Under the pieces are notes generated by a model. It was not told the origin of the DNA. It saw nothing but the letters and a program-made list of their open reading frames with translations, and did no database searches. A stretch of DNA of 64,000 nt from Pseudoalteromonas sp. GCY (lineage in GTDB: Bacteria; Pseudomonadota; Gammaproteobacteria; Enterobacterales; Alteromonadaceae), in the NCBI RefSeq assembly GCF_016695175.1, contig NZ_CP068023.1, forward strand, positions 1,166,501-1,230,500, written 5' to 3'. Shown one piece after another: positions 7,768 through 16,373 of the stretch; positions within the stretch are counted from its first letter, which is position 1, and the number at the start of each line of letters is the position of its first letter. The translations under genes and the position numbers were made by a program.

Positions 7768-9708
7768 ATGTCACATCACTGCAATCAAAACCCCATTGTT
7801 TCAGCTGCGATATACCCACCCATTGGAGTAATGCGAGTTGGTAACAGCCCAGATGAATTTTTTATTGGCCCTGAGGTCGATACCGCCATTCCAAGAGACA
7901 TGAATTACTATCGCGATAGCACGGGAGCGTTGAAGCGCCAAGCCGCGCGTTTTCGTATTTATGGATTGGACGCCGAGGGCAACATCGTCAAAGAACTCAC
8001 TTGCGACGATGGCGCTTCTATCATTTGGCATGCTCGCTTGGCTAATCAAAAAGCATCTTGGTATGAGTTTCAATTAGCGTTAGATATTCCAGAGGCGGTA
8101 GAAGCCGAGCCGAGTTTACTGCGCAACCTCAATGTAAATGACCGTACTAGCTTGCTCATTGATGGTGGAGCGCAGCAGATCAGTGGTGCTGCTTCTGGGG
8201 GAGATTGTAGTCGCTTTGAAGGGTACTTTGCCGGTAAAAAAGTTTACTTAGGCGAAATGCGTACCGATGATAAAGGCCGTTTACTTATGCTAGGTGGACA
8301 TGGGGTGTCAGAGAATCCTCAAGGCCATGAGGCGATCACGTTCGGTAATAATGAAGGTTGGTACGATGATACTTCGGACGGCCCAATAACCGCTGAGGTG
8401 AAATATCAAGGCAAAGCACTTGATGTGAAGCCTGCATGGGTTATTTGTGCGCCACCAGATTACGCGCCAATGCAAAAATCTCCGCGAACCATGTGGGATC
8501 TAATGCGTCAGGTTGCAGTTGATGCCAAGATGCTACCTGCACCTAAGGGTAAGCCTTCATTTAGTAAAGACATTCTGCCAATTTTCCAAAGGTTAACCGA
8601 TTTACAATGGGTTAATGCGGGATTTGCCGCAGGGTTTGGCTGGAATAGCCCATTTGATTTTACTTCAGAGACTTGGATCAGCCGTTTAAATGACAACTCA
8701 CGCACATGGCAAGAAGCAAGACGTAATCTCTTTAATAACTTTAGACAGATAGAAAAAGTCACCACGGCGGATGAAAAACATAGTTGGGATCCTAAATTTG
8801 CCGCTACCGCACCGCAGTTGTGGCCTTGGTTGTACGGCGATGCGATGAGTGTAGATGCCGATGACTCGCCAAGGCAGTTTGTCACCCTGACAGAAATTCA
8901 GTTGAATATGTTACAGCAGTGGTCGAATGGCGAATTTGATTCTGATTACGACCCTTGTTATCGCCCCCCAACCAGCATTGATGAAATTCCGGTTGCTGAG
9001 CAACCAGAGATGTTAACTAAAGCGGCGATGGAGTTCTGTTTAGCGGATGCTTTCCACCCTGGATGTGAAATGACTTGGCCAATGCGTACAGCGGGCATGT
9101 ATAGCGAGGCTTTCCGTCTTAAGCATTCAGAAGATACTGCACCGACCCACGGCACCAATTATGGCGTGGAAATGACATCAGAAATCGCGCTGCATTCGAG
9201 CGGGCCGTTAAAAACGGGGCAGGTTGCTGGTGGCATTACGCGTTGGATGGCCATTCCTTGGCAAACAGACACCGCCAGTTGTCGCGATGGCTACAATGAA
9301 GCTTACGACCCTTATTTACCGACCTTTTGGCCTGCACGAGTGCCAAATAATATGCTTAGCGAGCAAAATTATCACCGGGTAGTCGATGAAACTAAGCCAT
9401 TTGCAGAGCGACAAGCAGCATTTAATGACAGGGAGCTGTGGCTAAACGATTTACCGATAGGCCCTTCAACCAACTATATTGAGCAGATCAACAGTATGAT
9501 CACTGGGTTTGGTCAATTGGCGGTGGTATTACCGAAAACAGAAAAAGGCGTAACTGGTTTTCCAACCACCATGCAAGTAGGATTGACACCAGCCAAAGCG
9601 GATCACAAAGCAGAAAAACTGCTGACAGCAAGCAGTAATGAAAGCATGCGAGATTGTCGCCCTGATTTGTCACAAACCGACAAAGCACATCGCCGGAATC
9701 GCAGATAA
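7768..9708 (+). CDS. lodA-like: LodA-like cysteine tryptophylquinone oxidase
   Basis: 646 residues from the ATG at 7768, chosen because AAGGA lies 7 bases upstream; an in-frame upstream start at 7729 has no such site. It resembles the LodA/GoxA quinoproteins, which oxidise an amine of an amino acid (lysine epsilon-amine or glycine) and release H2O2, giving antimicrobial activity in marine bacteria. The N-terminal IYPPIGVMRVGNSPDEFFIG is typical. The likely CTQ pair is Cys433 (HPGCEMTWP) and Trp498 (IPWQTDTASC); their 65-residue spacing equals that of Cys516/Trp581 in Marinomonas LodA. Substrate is not predictable. It is shorter than LodA (726). Secreted without a classic signal peptide, like LodA. 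The partner lodB follows after 2 bases. Confidence 0.9.
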   Translation: MSHHCNQNPIVSAAIYPPIGVMRVGNSPDEFFIGPEVDTAIPRDMNYYRDSTGALKRQAARFRIYGLDAEGNIVKELTCDDGASIIWHARLANQKASWYEFQLALDIPEAVEAEPSLLRNLNVNDRTSLLIDGGAQQISGAASGGDCSRFEGYFAGKKVYLGEMRTDDKGRLLMLGGHGVSENPQGHEAITFGNNEGWYDDTSDGPITAEVKYQGKALDVKPAWVICAPPDYAPMQKSPRTMWDLMRQVAVDAKMLPAPKGKPSFSKDILPIFQRLTDLQWVNAGFAAGFGWNSPFDFTSETWISRLNDNSRTWQEARRNLFNNFRQIEKVTTADEKHSWDPKFAATAPQLWPWLYGDAMSVDADDSPRQFVTLTEIQLNMLQQWSNGEFDSDYDPCYRPPTSIDEIPVAEQPEMLTKAAMEFCLADAFHPGCEMTWPMRTAGMYSEAFRLKHSEDTAPTHGTNYGVEMTSEIALHSSGPLKTGQVAGGITRWMAIPWQTDTASCRDGYNEAYDPYLPTFWPARVPNNMLSEQNYHRVVDETKPFAERQAAFNDRELWLNDLPIGPSTNYIEQINSMITGFGQLAVVLPKTEKGVTGFPTTMQVGLTPAKADHKAEKLLTASSNESMRDCRPDLSQTDKAHRRNRR

Positions 9709-9710
9709 TA

Positions 9711-10799
9711 ATGGCTAATATGGCTGAAAGGAAATCGGATATTGTAATTGTAGGTGCAGGCATTGCAGGATGCATTGCTGCACTTGCTTTGCATCCTCAC
9801 TATCAGGTGATAGTAGTCGATAAGCTCGCCGCAGCTAAAGACAAAGTGGGCGAGTGTTTACCGCCAGCGGCGTCTAGAATTCTCAAAAAGCTTAACTTGT
9901 TGCACTTACTACAAAGCCCGGAACATCTCACTTGTCACGGTATGATTTCGTTTTGGGGTAGTGAATCGCCTACCATAGTGGATAACGTTAAAAACCCCGA
10001 TGGTTTGGGGTGGCACATTCATCGGCAGCATTTTGAACAGCAGCTTCGTGATCAATTAGTGCTTCGTGGTATCCCTTTGTTATCTTCTACAAAGCTCACT
10101 GATGTGGTGCAAGCACAATCAGGGTGGCAAGTTAGGGTTGAAGGCTGCGACACTGACATGTCTATCACGACAACACTGCTTATTGATGCCACCGGTCGCG
10201 CCTGTCATCTGGCGAGGCGACTCGGTGCAAAACTACAACAGTTTGATAAGCAAATGGCACTGTGGCTTACCGCAGAGGTTGCCACTACGAAACAGTTTGC
10301 GGTGATAAGCGATGAAGAAAATGGCTGGTGGTATAGTGCGCCGAGCTCGGCATGCTCTTCACTCGACCCTAATATGCAGCCTCGGGTGTTTTCTTGGCAG
10401 GCTTGCGCTGATGCGATCAGAAAGTGCAACATCACCAACGCTCGAGATTTTTTGGCCAAAGTAAAGCAGGTGAGGGGATTTAACACCTTAGTGGACTTGG
10501 TGAATATAGAAACAGCACACCTGCGCCCAATGGTAAGTGCAAATTCGGCCCGTTTGGATAGTTGCGCAGCAAAAGGCTGGTATGCGGTGGGTGATGCGAG
10601 CATGAGTTTTGATCCGCTCTCTTCGCAAGGCATGTTGCATGCCATGACCAGCAGCATGCAACTTGCGGATATGCTGCTGTTGCACGGCATGGATTACAAA
10701 CATGGTGCCAAACTATATCAGTCGCAAATGGATAGAGTGTGGATGCGCTACCTTGAGCATCGACAGCACTTTTACGAGGGGTCAAAGTTAATCGGTTAA
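9711..10799 (+). CDS. lodB-like: LodB-like FAD protein for CTQ biogenesis
   Basis: 362 residues. The N-terminus has a dinucleotide-binding motif (DIVIVGAGIAGCIAALAL). A later GDASMSFDPLSSQGM motif is that of the tryptophan-halogenase / geranylgeranyl-reductase-like flavoproteins. LodB-type proteins are required for making the cysteine tryptophylquinone of their LodA partner and stay in the cytoplasm. The ATG comes 2 bases after the lodA stop, which makes the pairing firm. The halogenase Lys motif and WxWxIP were not seen, so halogenation is unlikely. Confidence 0.9.
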   Translation: MANMAERKSDIVIVGAGIAGCIAALALHPHYQVIVVDKLAAAKDKVGECLPPAASRILKKLNLLHLLQSPEHLTCHGMISFWGSESPTIVDNVKNPDGLGWHIHRQHFEQQLRDQLVLRGIPLLSSTKLTDVVQAQSGWQVRVEGCDTDMSITTTLLIDATGRACHLARRLGAKLQQFDKQMALWLTAEVATTKQFAVISDEENGWWYSAPSSACSSLDPNMQPRVFSWQACADAIRKCNITNARDFLAKVKQVRGFNTLVDLVNIETAHLRPMVSANSARLDSCAAKGWYAVGDASMSFDPLSSQGMLHAMTSSMQLADMLLLHGMDYKHGAKLYQSQMDRVWMRYLEHRQHFYEGSKLIG

Positions 10800-10834
10800 C
10801 ACGTCACTTATTATTACTTGTTTGGATTAAAGAA

Positions 10835-10933
10835 GTGTTTGAATCGAAAGAATGCGACAACATCTATAGTGGTGAAACCAATACCATTGCCGCTGGCCGT
10901 CAGTTGATTGCGATGCTTAAAATGTCTGAATAA
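10835..10933 (+). pseudogene. Possible gene remnant (32 codons) after lodB
   Basis: A short frame open at its 5' side reads with protein-like composition and contains SGETNTIAAGRQLIAMLKMS before TAA at 10931. A GTG at 10835 could start it, but no good ribosome-binding site is present. It may be the tail of a lost gene or a small protein. I do not recognise the family. Confidence 0.25.
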
Positions 10934-10960
10934 ATGTCGCTTAGAAGTGGCAGTGAACAC

Positions 10961-12268
10961 TCACGCACTTGCTGCCATCAGTGGAAGCTGAATATGGGCA
11001 ATTGCGCCTTGTGCATCCTTACGATTGGTTAAGCTCAGTTTTCCGTTATGCTGCTCAACAATATTTTTAGATAAGATGAGACCAATCCCTTTACCCGCTG
11101 CTTTAGTTGTGTAAAAAGGTACAAACAAGTTGTCAGCATTCTTTATTCCATGACCTTCATCGAGTACTTCAATACCTGCAAATTTATGATTGTGATATGC
11201 GTTGACGCAAACAGCATTGCTCTCACCCCCAGCTTCCAAGGCATTTTTAATCAGGTTTACAAGTGCCTGCTCAAGTAAGCTTTGATCAATTTGCAGCGTA
11301 AAGTCCTGTTCAATGGTTAATCTCACGCGATTGTCGAAAAGCCCTACGAGCGGCGTTAGTAAGTCACTTATGGGTATCGCTTCTATATGCAGTTGATGCT
11401 GTTTTGCAACGCTTGCATAGCGATTAACAAATGACATCAGGCCATCGCTGCGCTGCACAATCACGCCAAGCGCTTGTTCAAAATCGGCTTGATTTTCTTG
11501 CGTGGTGGGAATTTCTATCAAGGTTTGAGCAAGTGACTTAATCGGCGAGAGAGAATTATGAATCTCGTGGCTGAGTACTCTGATCATTTTTTGCCAAGCG
11601 TCGCGCTGAGCTTGACTGACAACCGCTTGCACATCGGTTAGGATCACGAAGTGCGCCTGCATGCCTGCAATGGTAAGCTCGCTATAGCGAAGCTGCCACT
11701 CATCACCTAGGGTGGGATGGTTAAAGCGCCAATGTCCACTATGATACTCAAGGCTAAACTTATGCGCTTTTAACAAACGCTGGCTTTGCCATGGTTTGCC
11801 AATCCAATTTGAGAAGGCTTCATTGGCATGCACCAGTGCAGTGTCGTTATCGAAAATTGCGATGGGGCTGGGCAGTTGCTCAATGAGTCTAAACAGTAAT
11901 ATGGCTTGGTGGTCTCGCTCTGATTTGAATGATTGCAGCTGCTGACATAATTGCTGTGTTTCTTGCTGCAAACTGTGAAGAATGCCTGAGCTGTCAGAGG
12001 TGTAAAAGCGCTGTCCATACTCTTCGTTTTTAATCGCCTCTATGGTGGTTGAGAGGTGATAAAAAGGTTGTATCAGGCGCTGTTTAAAATGATACAGCAG
12101 CAGTGCGAGCGGACAAAGTACAAGGACAAAGTAGGTGATAACACTGAGTGTTGAAACCTTAAGGATGACCATAAAAAAAGCGCTGAGCACGGTGAATAGC
12201 AACCAAATAACTAGACAAAAAATCTCGATAGCCTGTTCAAAGTTAGGCTTTTTCATAGGCAAGTTCAT
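10961..12268 (-). CDS. Sensor histidine kinase (locus A)
   Basis: 435 residues. Two membrane segments near residues 12-37 and 40-60 with almost no periplasmic loop, a HAMP-like linker, a PAS-like domain (about 120-215), a dimerisation domain with phospho-acceptor His234 (LSHEIHNSLSPIKSLAQ), then the ATPase domain with N box NLIKNALEAGGES and G boxes DEGHG and GKGIGL. It overlaps the regulator gene by 4 bases, so they are one transcript and a pair. It is a clear paralogue of the kinase at 57905. The tiny periplasmic part suggests sensing in the membrane or cytoplasm. Confidence 0.92.
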   Translation of the reverse strand: MNLPMKKPNFEQAIEIFCLVIWLLFTVLSAFFMVILKVSTLSVITYFVLVLCPLALLLYHFKQRLIQPFYHLSTTIEAIKNEEYGQRFYTSDSSGILHSLQQETQQLCQQLQSFKSERDHQAILLFRLIEQLPSPIAIFDNDTALVHANEAFSNWIGKPWQSQRLLKAHKFSLEYHSGHWRFNHPTLGDEWQLRYSELTIAGMQAHFVILTDVQAVVSQAQRDAWQKMIRVLSHEIHNSLSPIKSLAQTLIEIPTTQENQADFEQALGVIVQRSDGLMSFVNRYASVAKQHQLHIEAIPISDLLTPLVGLFDNRVRLTIEQDFTLQIDQSLLEQALVNLIKNALEAGGESNAVCVNAYHNHKFAGIEVLDEGHGIKNADNLFVPFYTTKAAGKGIGLILSKNIVEQHNGKLSLTNRKDAQGAIAHIQLPLMAASA

Positions 12269-13635
12269 CGCGTTTTGATATCGAACTTATCAAGGCGACG
12301 ATATAGCGCACTTTTACTGATCCCAAGTAAAACCGCAGCATCTTCCACATTATCATGGCATTGGCACAGCGCCATTTTAATCAATTTTTGCTCGGCTTGA
12401 TCTAGCGTCATCATTTCGGGCTCACTCTGCTCTGTGGTTGCCACAGATTTTAAAGAAAGCGCGCTTTCTTCAATTTCAGTGCCATCACACAGCAAAATCG
12501 CACGTTCCATCATATGACTAAGTTCACGGATATTACCTGGGAATGAGTAACTTTGTAGTCTTGTTTGTGCCGCGTGAGACAAGGGTTTTACCTCTAATTC
12601 ATAGGCCGTTGCGTGCTTTTGAATAAAAAAGTTGGCCAGCGGAATTATCTCAGTGCGACGCAAGCGCAGTGGTGGGATCTCAAACTCCATTGTATTTAGT
12701 CTGAAATACAGGTCACTACGAAATTGACTTGCTTGTTGTTGCGACTCTAAATCTGCATTAGTTGCGCTAATAATTCTACAGCTTGCATGCTGCGTTTTGC
12801 TCGAGCCAACAGCTTCATATTCCCCTGTTTCTAACACTCGTAGGAGCTTCGCTTGTTGAGGCTCTGTGAGTGTGCCGACCTCATCCAAAAATAAAGTTCC
12901 TTGCTCAGCCATTGAGAAACGACCTTGTCTATCCTGTTTAGCGTCAGTAAACGCACCTTTCACATGGCCAAACATTTCGCTTTCAAACAGTGACTCTGGA
13001 ATAGCCGCCATATTGGTACTCACGAAGTTGCCTGTGATGTTACTTTGCTGGTGGATGTAGCTGGCAATCTGTGATTTTCCCGTACCATTTTCCCCTCTAA
13101 GCAATATATTCGCTTTGGTTTTGGCAATGCGATCAAGTTGGCTTTTTAGCGCTTGCATCGTTGGGCTTAACCAGAGTAACGCATCAGCATGGTCTACATT
13201 TGGCGCTATTTTAGCTGTGGTTTGTTGGGAGGAAGCAGGTTGTTGTTTTGCAGCGATTTGCTTTAGCCCTAAATGCTTTTTCACCATCATTACCACAGCG
13301 TGGTTGTCCCAAGGCTTGGCAAAAAAGTCTTTGGCACCGCGCTGCATGGCTTCGACGGCAAGCTCGACGCTTGACCAAGCGGTCATCGCAATAAAGGTTG
13401 CGCTGCTTTGACTTGCATACTGACTCAAAAAAGAGAGACCTTCATCGCCGGATGTTGTATCTAATTCATAATTCATGTCTAGCAGTACAATATCAATTTC
13501 GTGCGCATTGAGCTGCTTAGCGGCACAATCAAGACTACTACTTTGGAAAATGGTAAAACCGTGGTTTTTTAGTAAAAACTGTAAGCTAAGGCGGATATCG
13601 GCCTTGTCATCAACGATTAAAATTGAACCTTGCAT
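12265..13635 (-). CDS. Sigma54-type response regulator (locus A)
   Basis: 456 residues, NtrC-like: receiver domain (1-125, Asp53 in LLDMNY as phospho-acceptor), AAA+ domain with Walker A GENGTGKS and Walker B TLFLDEVG, and a Fis-type helix-turn-helix at the C-terminus (NVEDAAVLLGISKSALYRRL). The sigma54-contact loop reads GAFTDA rather than GAFTGA. It probably controls the neighbouring exporter genes, most of which have been lost here. It is paralogous to the regulator at 56578, including the DTTSG insert after the phospho-acceptor. Confidence 0.92.
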   Translation of the reverse strand: MQGSILIVDDKADIRLSLQFLLKNHGFTIFQSSSLDCAAKQLNAHEIDIVLLDMNYELDTTSGDEGLSFLSQYASQSSATFIAMTAWSSVELAVEAMQRGAKDFFAKPWDNHAVVMMVKKHLGLKQIAAKQQPASSQQTTAKIAPNVDHADALLWLSPTMQALKSQLDRIAKTKANILLRGENGTGKSQIASYIHQQSNITGNFVSTNMAAIPESLFESEMFGHVKGAFTDAKQDRQGRFSMAEQGTLFLDEVGTLTEPQQAKLLRVLETGEYEAVGSSKTQHASCRIISATNADLESQQQASQFRSDLYFRLNTMEFEIPPLRLRRTEIIPLANFFIQKHATAYELEVKPLSHAAQTRLQSYSFPGNIRELSHMMERAILLCDGTEIEESALSLKSVATTEQSEPEMMTLDQAEQKLIKMALCQCHDNVEDAAVLLGISKSALYRRLDKFDIKTR

Positions 13636-13703
13636 AGTGTGTTGTAGGCAAAGAGAGTTTACACGCCACGCTCTGCCTACTCATTCCTGTTGTTATTATT
13701 AAC

Positions 13704-14738
13704 TTATTCGTTTCTTAGCGCTTTAATGGGATCTTGCCTTATCACCCTTTGCACCGGTAAATAGCTTGCGATGAGCGCAATCAGCAGCATGATAGGGATT
13801 GTCACAATAACGGCGAACCAGCTCACGGAAATAGCTGTTGTGCTTATCTTTGTCAGTATCCCATATCCGAGTGCAACGGTTAATGCACTCACTCCAAGGC
13901 CAATCATTACCGGTGTTAGACTCTGCTTGAGCACTTGTGCTATCAGTTTGTGTGTATGTGCGCCCAACGACAAGTGAATGCCAAGCTCATAGCGACGCAT
14001 TTGTACACTGTAGTTGAGCACGCCGTAGATCCCAGCACCAGCTAGGCTTAAAGTAAGGGCTAATAGGGCGACAGTCAACATTGCTTGCAGCCAAGTTTGT
14101 CTTAACCTCTGGGTGAGCATGTCATCTACAGGCTCAAAAAAAGCAAAGTTTAGACTCGGATGAATGACCTTGAGTGCATGAGTTAATTGAGCTTTAGAGA
14201 GCTCCGTATTCCCTTTGATAATAAAGGATGTGCTGCCTTCAGTGACCGGCAAGTAATAGCGCTCTAGGGTATAGCCTCGGTTGCCCGTAGGCACGTAAAT
14301 ATCACTCACAACCCCAACCACTTTTCTTGGCACCTCTCTGTCAGCATAGAGGGTTTGACCGATTGGATTTTCATCTTTGTACAAACGCTTAGCGAGTGAG
14401 GCCGAGAGAATTATTTCATTGTTGTCTGAGCCTGAGGCCATGATTGGTGTAAACCGGCTTCCTTGCTCAAGTGGTAGTGAAAGCGCAGTGAAACCGTCTT
14501 CGTCGTAAAAGGACAAACTGACGATACCGATCAGCGCAATATTTTGGTCATACAAATAATTTTGCCATCCCATTTGCAAAGGCGAAGTATAACTTGCCGA
14601 TACCGATGCGATGCTCGCTTGATTGGCTAAAAGCTGTTTGATTTGTTTGCCAAGCTCAAAGTTATCGATTTCTGTGGCACTGCCATCGATACGGACATAG
14701 TACAAATGCTCAGTATCAAACGTGCAGGAACCTTGCTT
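13704..14738 (-). pseudogene. 5'-truncated FtsX/MacB-type ABC permease
   Basis: The frame encodes only the C-terminal 340 or so residues of a permease. It aligns by eye with the intact 808-residue permease at 54111, starting about residue 500 of that protein. It keeps the periplasmic MacB-like domain and the last three membrane segments (GIYGVLNYSVQMRRYELGIHLSLGA against GVLNYSFQQRRYEFGMRMALGA). The frame is open upstream to a stop at 14739-14741 and the only start is TTG at 14705. The first 60 percent, and the expected ATPase and adaptor genes, are gone; a GNAT-like gene and recombinase stand in their place. It is very unlikely to make a working transporter. Confidence 0.85.
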
Positions 14739-15241
14739 TCATGATTGCTAGCTGAAAGCTCTAATTGCCAATAATCAAGATCCAACTCATAAAATCCAAT
14801 CATGCCTAGTAGTTTTTTCATCAACTCAAAATTATCACTTTGATGATAAGGCTGATCTATCAAGGCTAGCTCTACAACGGAAAAGCTTGAGCTGGGAAAT
14901 TTACTCTCAATATACTGGGCAAGCTGATCTGCAAACTCAAAAAAGGTATTGTTCTTCCTATATCTTTCATCTATGGATATATAGTCAATAACAACTATAT
15001 TTTCTTCAACAAAATAGGTTAGTTGAGTATAGCCAATAACTATTTCATTATTTGAAAAAACAAGGACATGGAACTCATCATCAAACTTTTTGTTATAGTT
15101 ATCTAGCCAATAAGTAATTGTATTAGTTTCCGTTCTAAGAGCAGGGTGTGTGTACCTAGAGTATATCGATAATCCTTCGATATACTTTTGATCTTTAGAG
15201 CTCACAACTCTTTCTAACGAATAGTGTGAATTGAGATTCAT
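14627..15241 (-). CDS. GNAT-like acyltransferase, C-terminus run into permease remnant
   Basis: 204 residues. The part with EIVIGYTQLTYFVEENIVVIDYISID, a helix, and a late beta strand resembles the GNAT acetyltransferase fold (about residues 1-165); the match is weak. The last 35 or so codons read through the permease remnant in a different frame, so the natural C-terminus has probably been lost at the insertion junction near 14740. The DNA is AT-richer than the neighbours, suggesting transfer together with the recombinase gene 18 bases away. Substrate unknown. Confidence 0.55.
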   Translation of the reverse strand: MNLNSHYSLERVVSSKDQKYIEGLSIYSRYTHPALRTETNTITYWLDNYNKKFDDEFHVLVFSNNEIVIGYTQLTYFVEENIVVIDYISIDERYRKNNTFFEFADQLAQYIESKFPSSSFSVVELALIDQPYHQSDNFELMKKLLGMIGFYELDLDYWQLELSASNHESKVPARLILSICTMSVSMAVPQKSITLSLANKSNSF

Positions 15242-15259
15242 AATTAGTAGTTATCCTTA

Positions 15260-16213
15260 CTAACTAGCAATTCGTTTCCTTACATTGGCTTTAGTGATCT
15301 TCTTTTGCAGAGCATTGTCGGTAACATGGGTATAAATTTCCGTGGTTGAGATACTACTATGTCCGAGCAACCGTTGAACGAAGCGAATATCGAGGCCTGA
15401 TTCAAGTAGTTCGCATGCAGCACTGTGCCTTAGCATATGTGGAGTGACTTTGAGTTGGGTGTATGCTTGTTGGCTGAGTTTCTTGATCAGTTTGCGTAAA
15501 AACTGCGTTGAGGCGGGCTCCCCGCGGCTATTAATCAGTAAATAATTGCAACTGGGTGAGCAAATAGTACGGCTTTCAATATAGTTCTTGAGTAATTTGG
15601 CTATTTCTTGGTCGGTGAGATACACAAATCGTTCTCTGGCTCCCTTACCTAAGATTTTAATCTTTTTTTCGTTGATATAGATGTCAGTTAAACAAATTCC
15701 AGCAAGCTCAGATACTCGGATCCCTGTGCTAATCATAAGTTCTAAAGCGATGAGTGAAGTAAATTCATTTAGCAGACGCTTTTGACTGACACTATATGTG
15801 TTTGATGACTCTATCCATAAGCTTTTACAGTTTTTTCTGGCTTGTTTGAGCAAGCGTTTCAAGTCTGAGTGTGGTACGTTTCTTGGCAATCTTTTGGGTA
15901 GCTTAATGTCTAGCTGAAATTTATGAAAAGGATTAAGCTCGATGAATTCCTCACGTTCAAGCCATTGGAACATGGCCCTTACACACGCCATTTTTCGCTT
16001 TATTGATGTGTTTGATAGCTCGGAATCAACCAGAAATTGATGGAACCGCGATAAGTCTACTTTGCTAATATCTTTAATGCTTTTATTTTCATCAAGTGCT
16101 TGCATAAACTGCTTTAAGTCAATTTGATATGCTTTCAAGGTGTGATCTGAGAGTTTACGTTTATCTTTACACAGGGAAATGAACTGTTGAGAAAGTTGGT
16201 TTATTGATTGCAC
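15260..16213 (-). CDS. Tyrosine recombinase/integrase (XerC/D-like)
   Basis: 317 residues with an N-terminal SAM-like core-binding domain (1-100) and a catalytic domain. The catalytic set is visible: Arg in STGIRVSELAG, HxLR in HMLRHSAACELLESGLD, His in LGHSSISTTEIYTH and the Tyr nucleophile of the same segment. It is likely the enzyme of a small mobile element, and not the housekeeping XerC or XerD, given AT-rich DNA and its place at the break of the permease gene. The start is a GTG that overlaps one copy of a 26-27-bp direct repeat, with no clear ribosome-binding site, so the 5' end may be altered. Confidence 0.88.
   Translation of the reverse strand: MQSINQLSQQFISLCKDKRKLSDHTLKAYQIDLKQFMQALDENKSIKDISKVDLSRFHQFLVDSELSNTSIKRKMACVRAMFQWLEREEFIELNPFHKFQLDIKLPKRLPRNVPHSDLKRLLKQARKNCKSLWIESSNTYSVSQKRLLNEFTSLIALELMISTGIRVSELAGICLTDIYINEKKIKILGKGARERFVYLTDQEIAKLLKNYIESRTICSPSCNYLLINSRGEPASTQFLRKLIKKLSQQAYTQLKVTPHMLRHSAACELLESGLDIRFVQRLLGHSSISTTEIYTHVTDNALQKKITKANVRKRIAS
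16045..16070. repeat. 26-bp direct repeat, copy 1 (inside recombinase gene)
   Basis: ACCGCGATAAGTCTACTTTG followed by CTAATA. It matches 16212-16238 with a single extra T there. The two copies are 167 bp apart, in the same orientation. This one encodes part of SKVDLSRF of the recombinase N-terminal domain. Confidence 0.85.
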
Positions 16214-16238
16214 CGCGATAAGTCTACTTTTGCTAATA
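16212..16238. repeat. 27-bp direct repeat, copy 2 (at recombinase start)
   Basis: ACCGCGATAAGTCTACTTTT followed by GCTAATA. It covers the GTG start region of the recombinase gene. It could be a recombination scar, an attachment/binding site, or a partial duplication of the gene. The extra base puts it out of frame with the coding copy. Confidence 0.85.
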
Positions 16239-16333
16239 CCTAATTTAGTGACCGTATTAGAACAGATTGTTGATAAAAACAGTATACAATCAATGGATTT
16301 AAAGGAATGTAGAATACAAGCGTGTTGTTAAAT

Positions 16334-16352
16334 AGGCTCCAAATCGGAGCCT
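16334..16352 (-). terminator. Terminator of the 16374-19948 operon
   Basis: Stem AGGCTCC / GGAGCCT with a 5-base loop. Read on the - strand it is followed by ATTTAA. It lies 22 bases beyond the stop of the NTF2-like gene and marks the boundary between the operon and the recombinase element. Confidence 0.65.
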
Positions 16353-16373
16353 CGGTATTATGACAATAATTGT

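Noticed and set aside
10205..10690. A 161-codon - strand frame inside lodB
   Set aside because: Shadow of the conserved flavoprotein frame; no start signal.
9711..10799. Reading the flavoprotein as a tryptophan halogenase
   Set aside because: The halogenase motifs were not seen and the gene lies 2 bases from a LodA-like gene, so the LodB role is far more likely.
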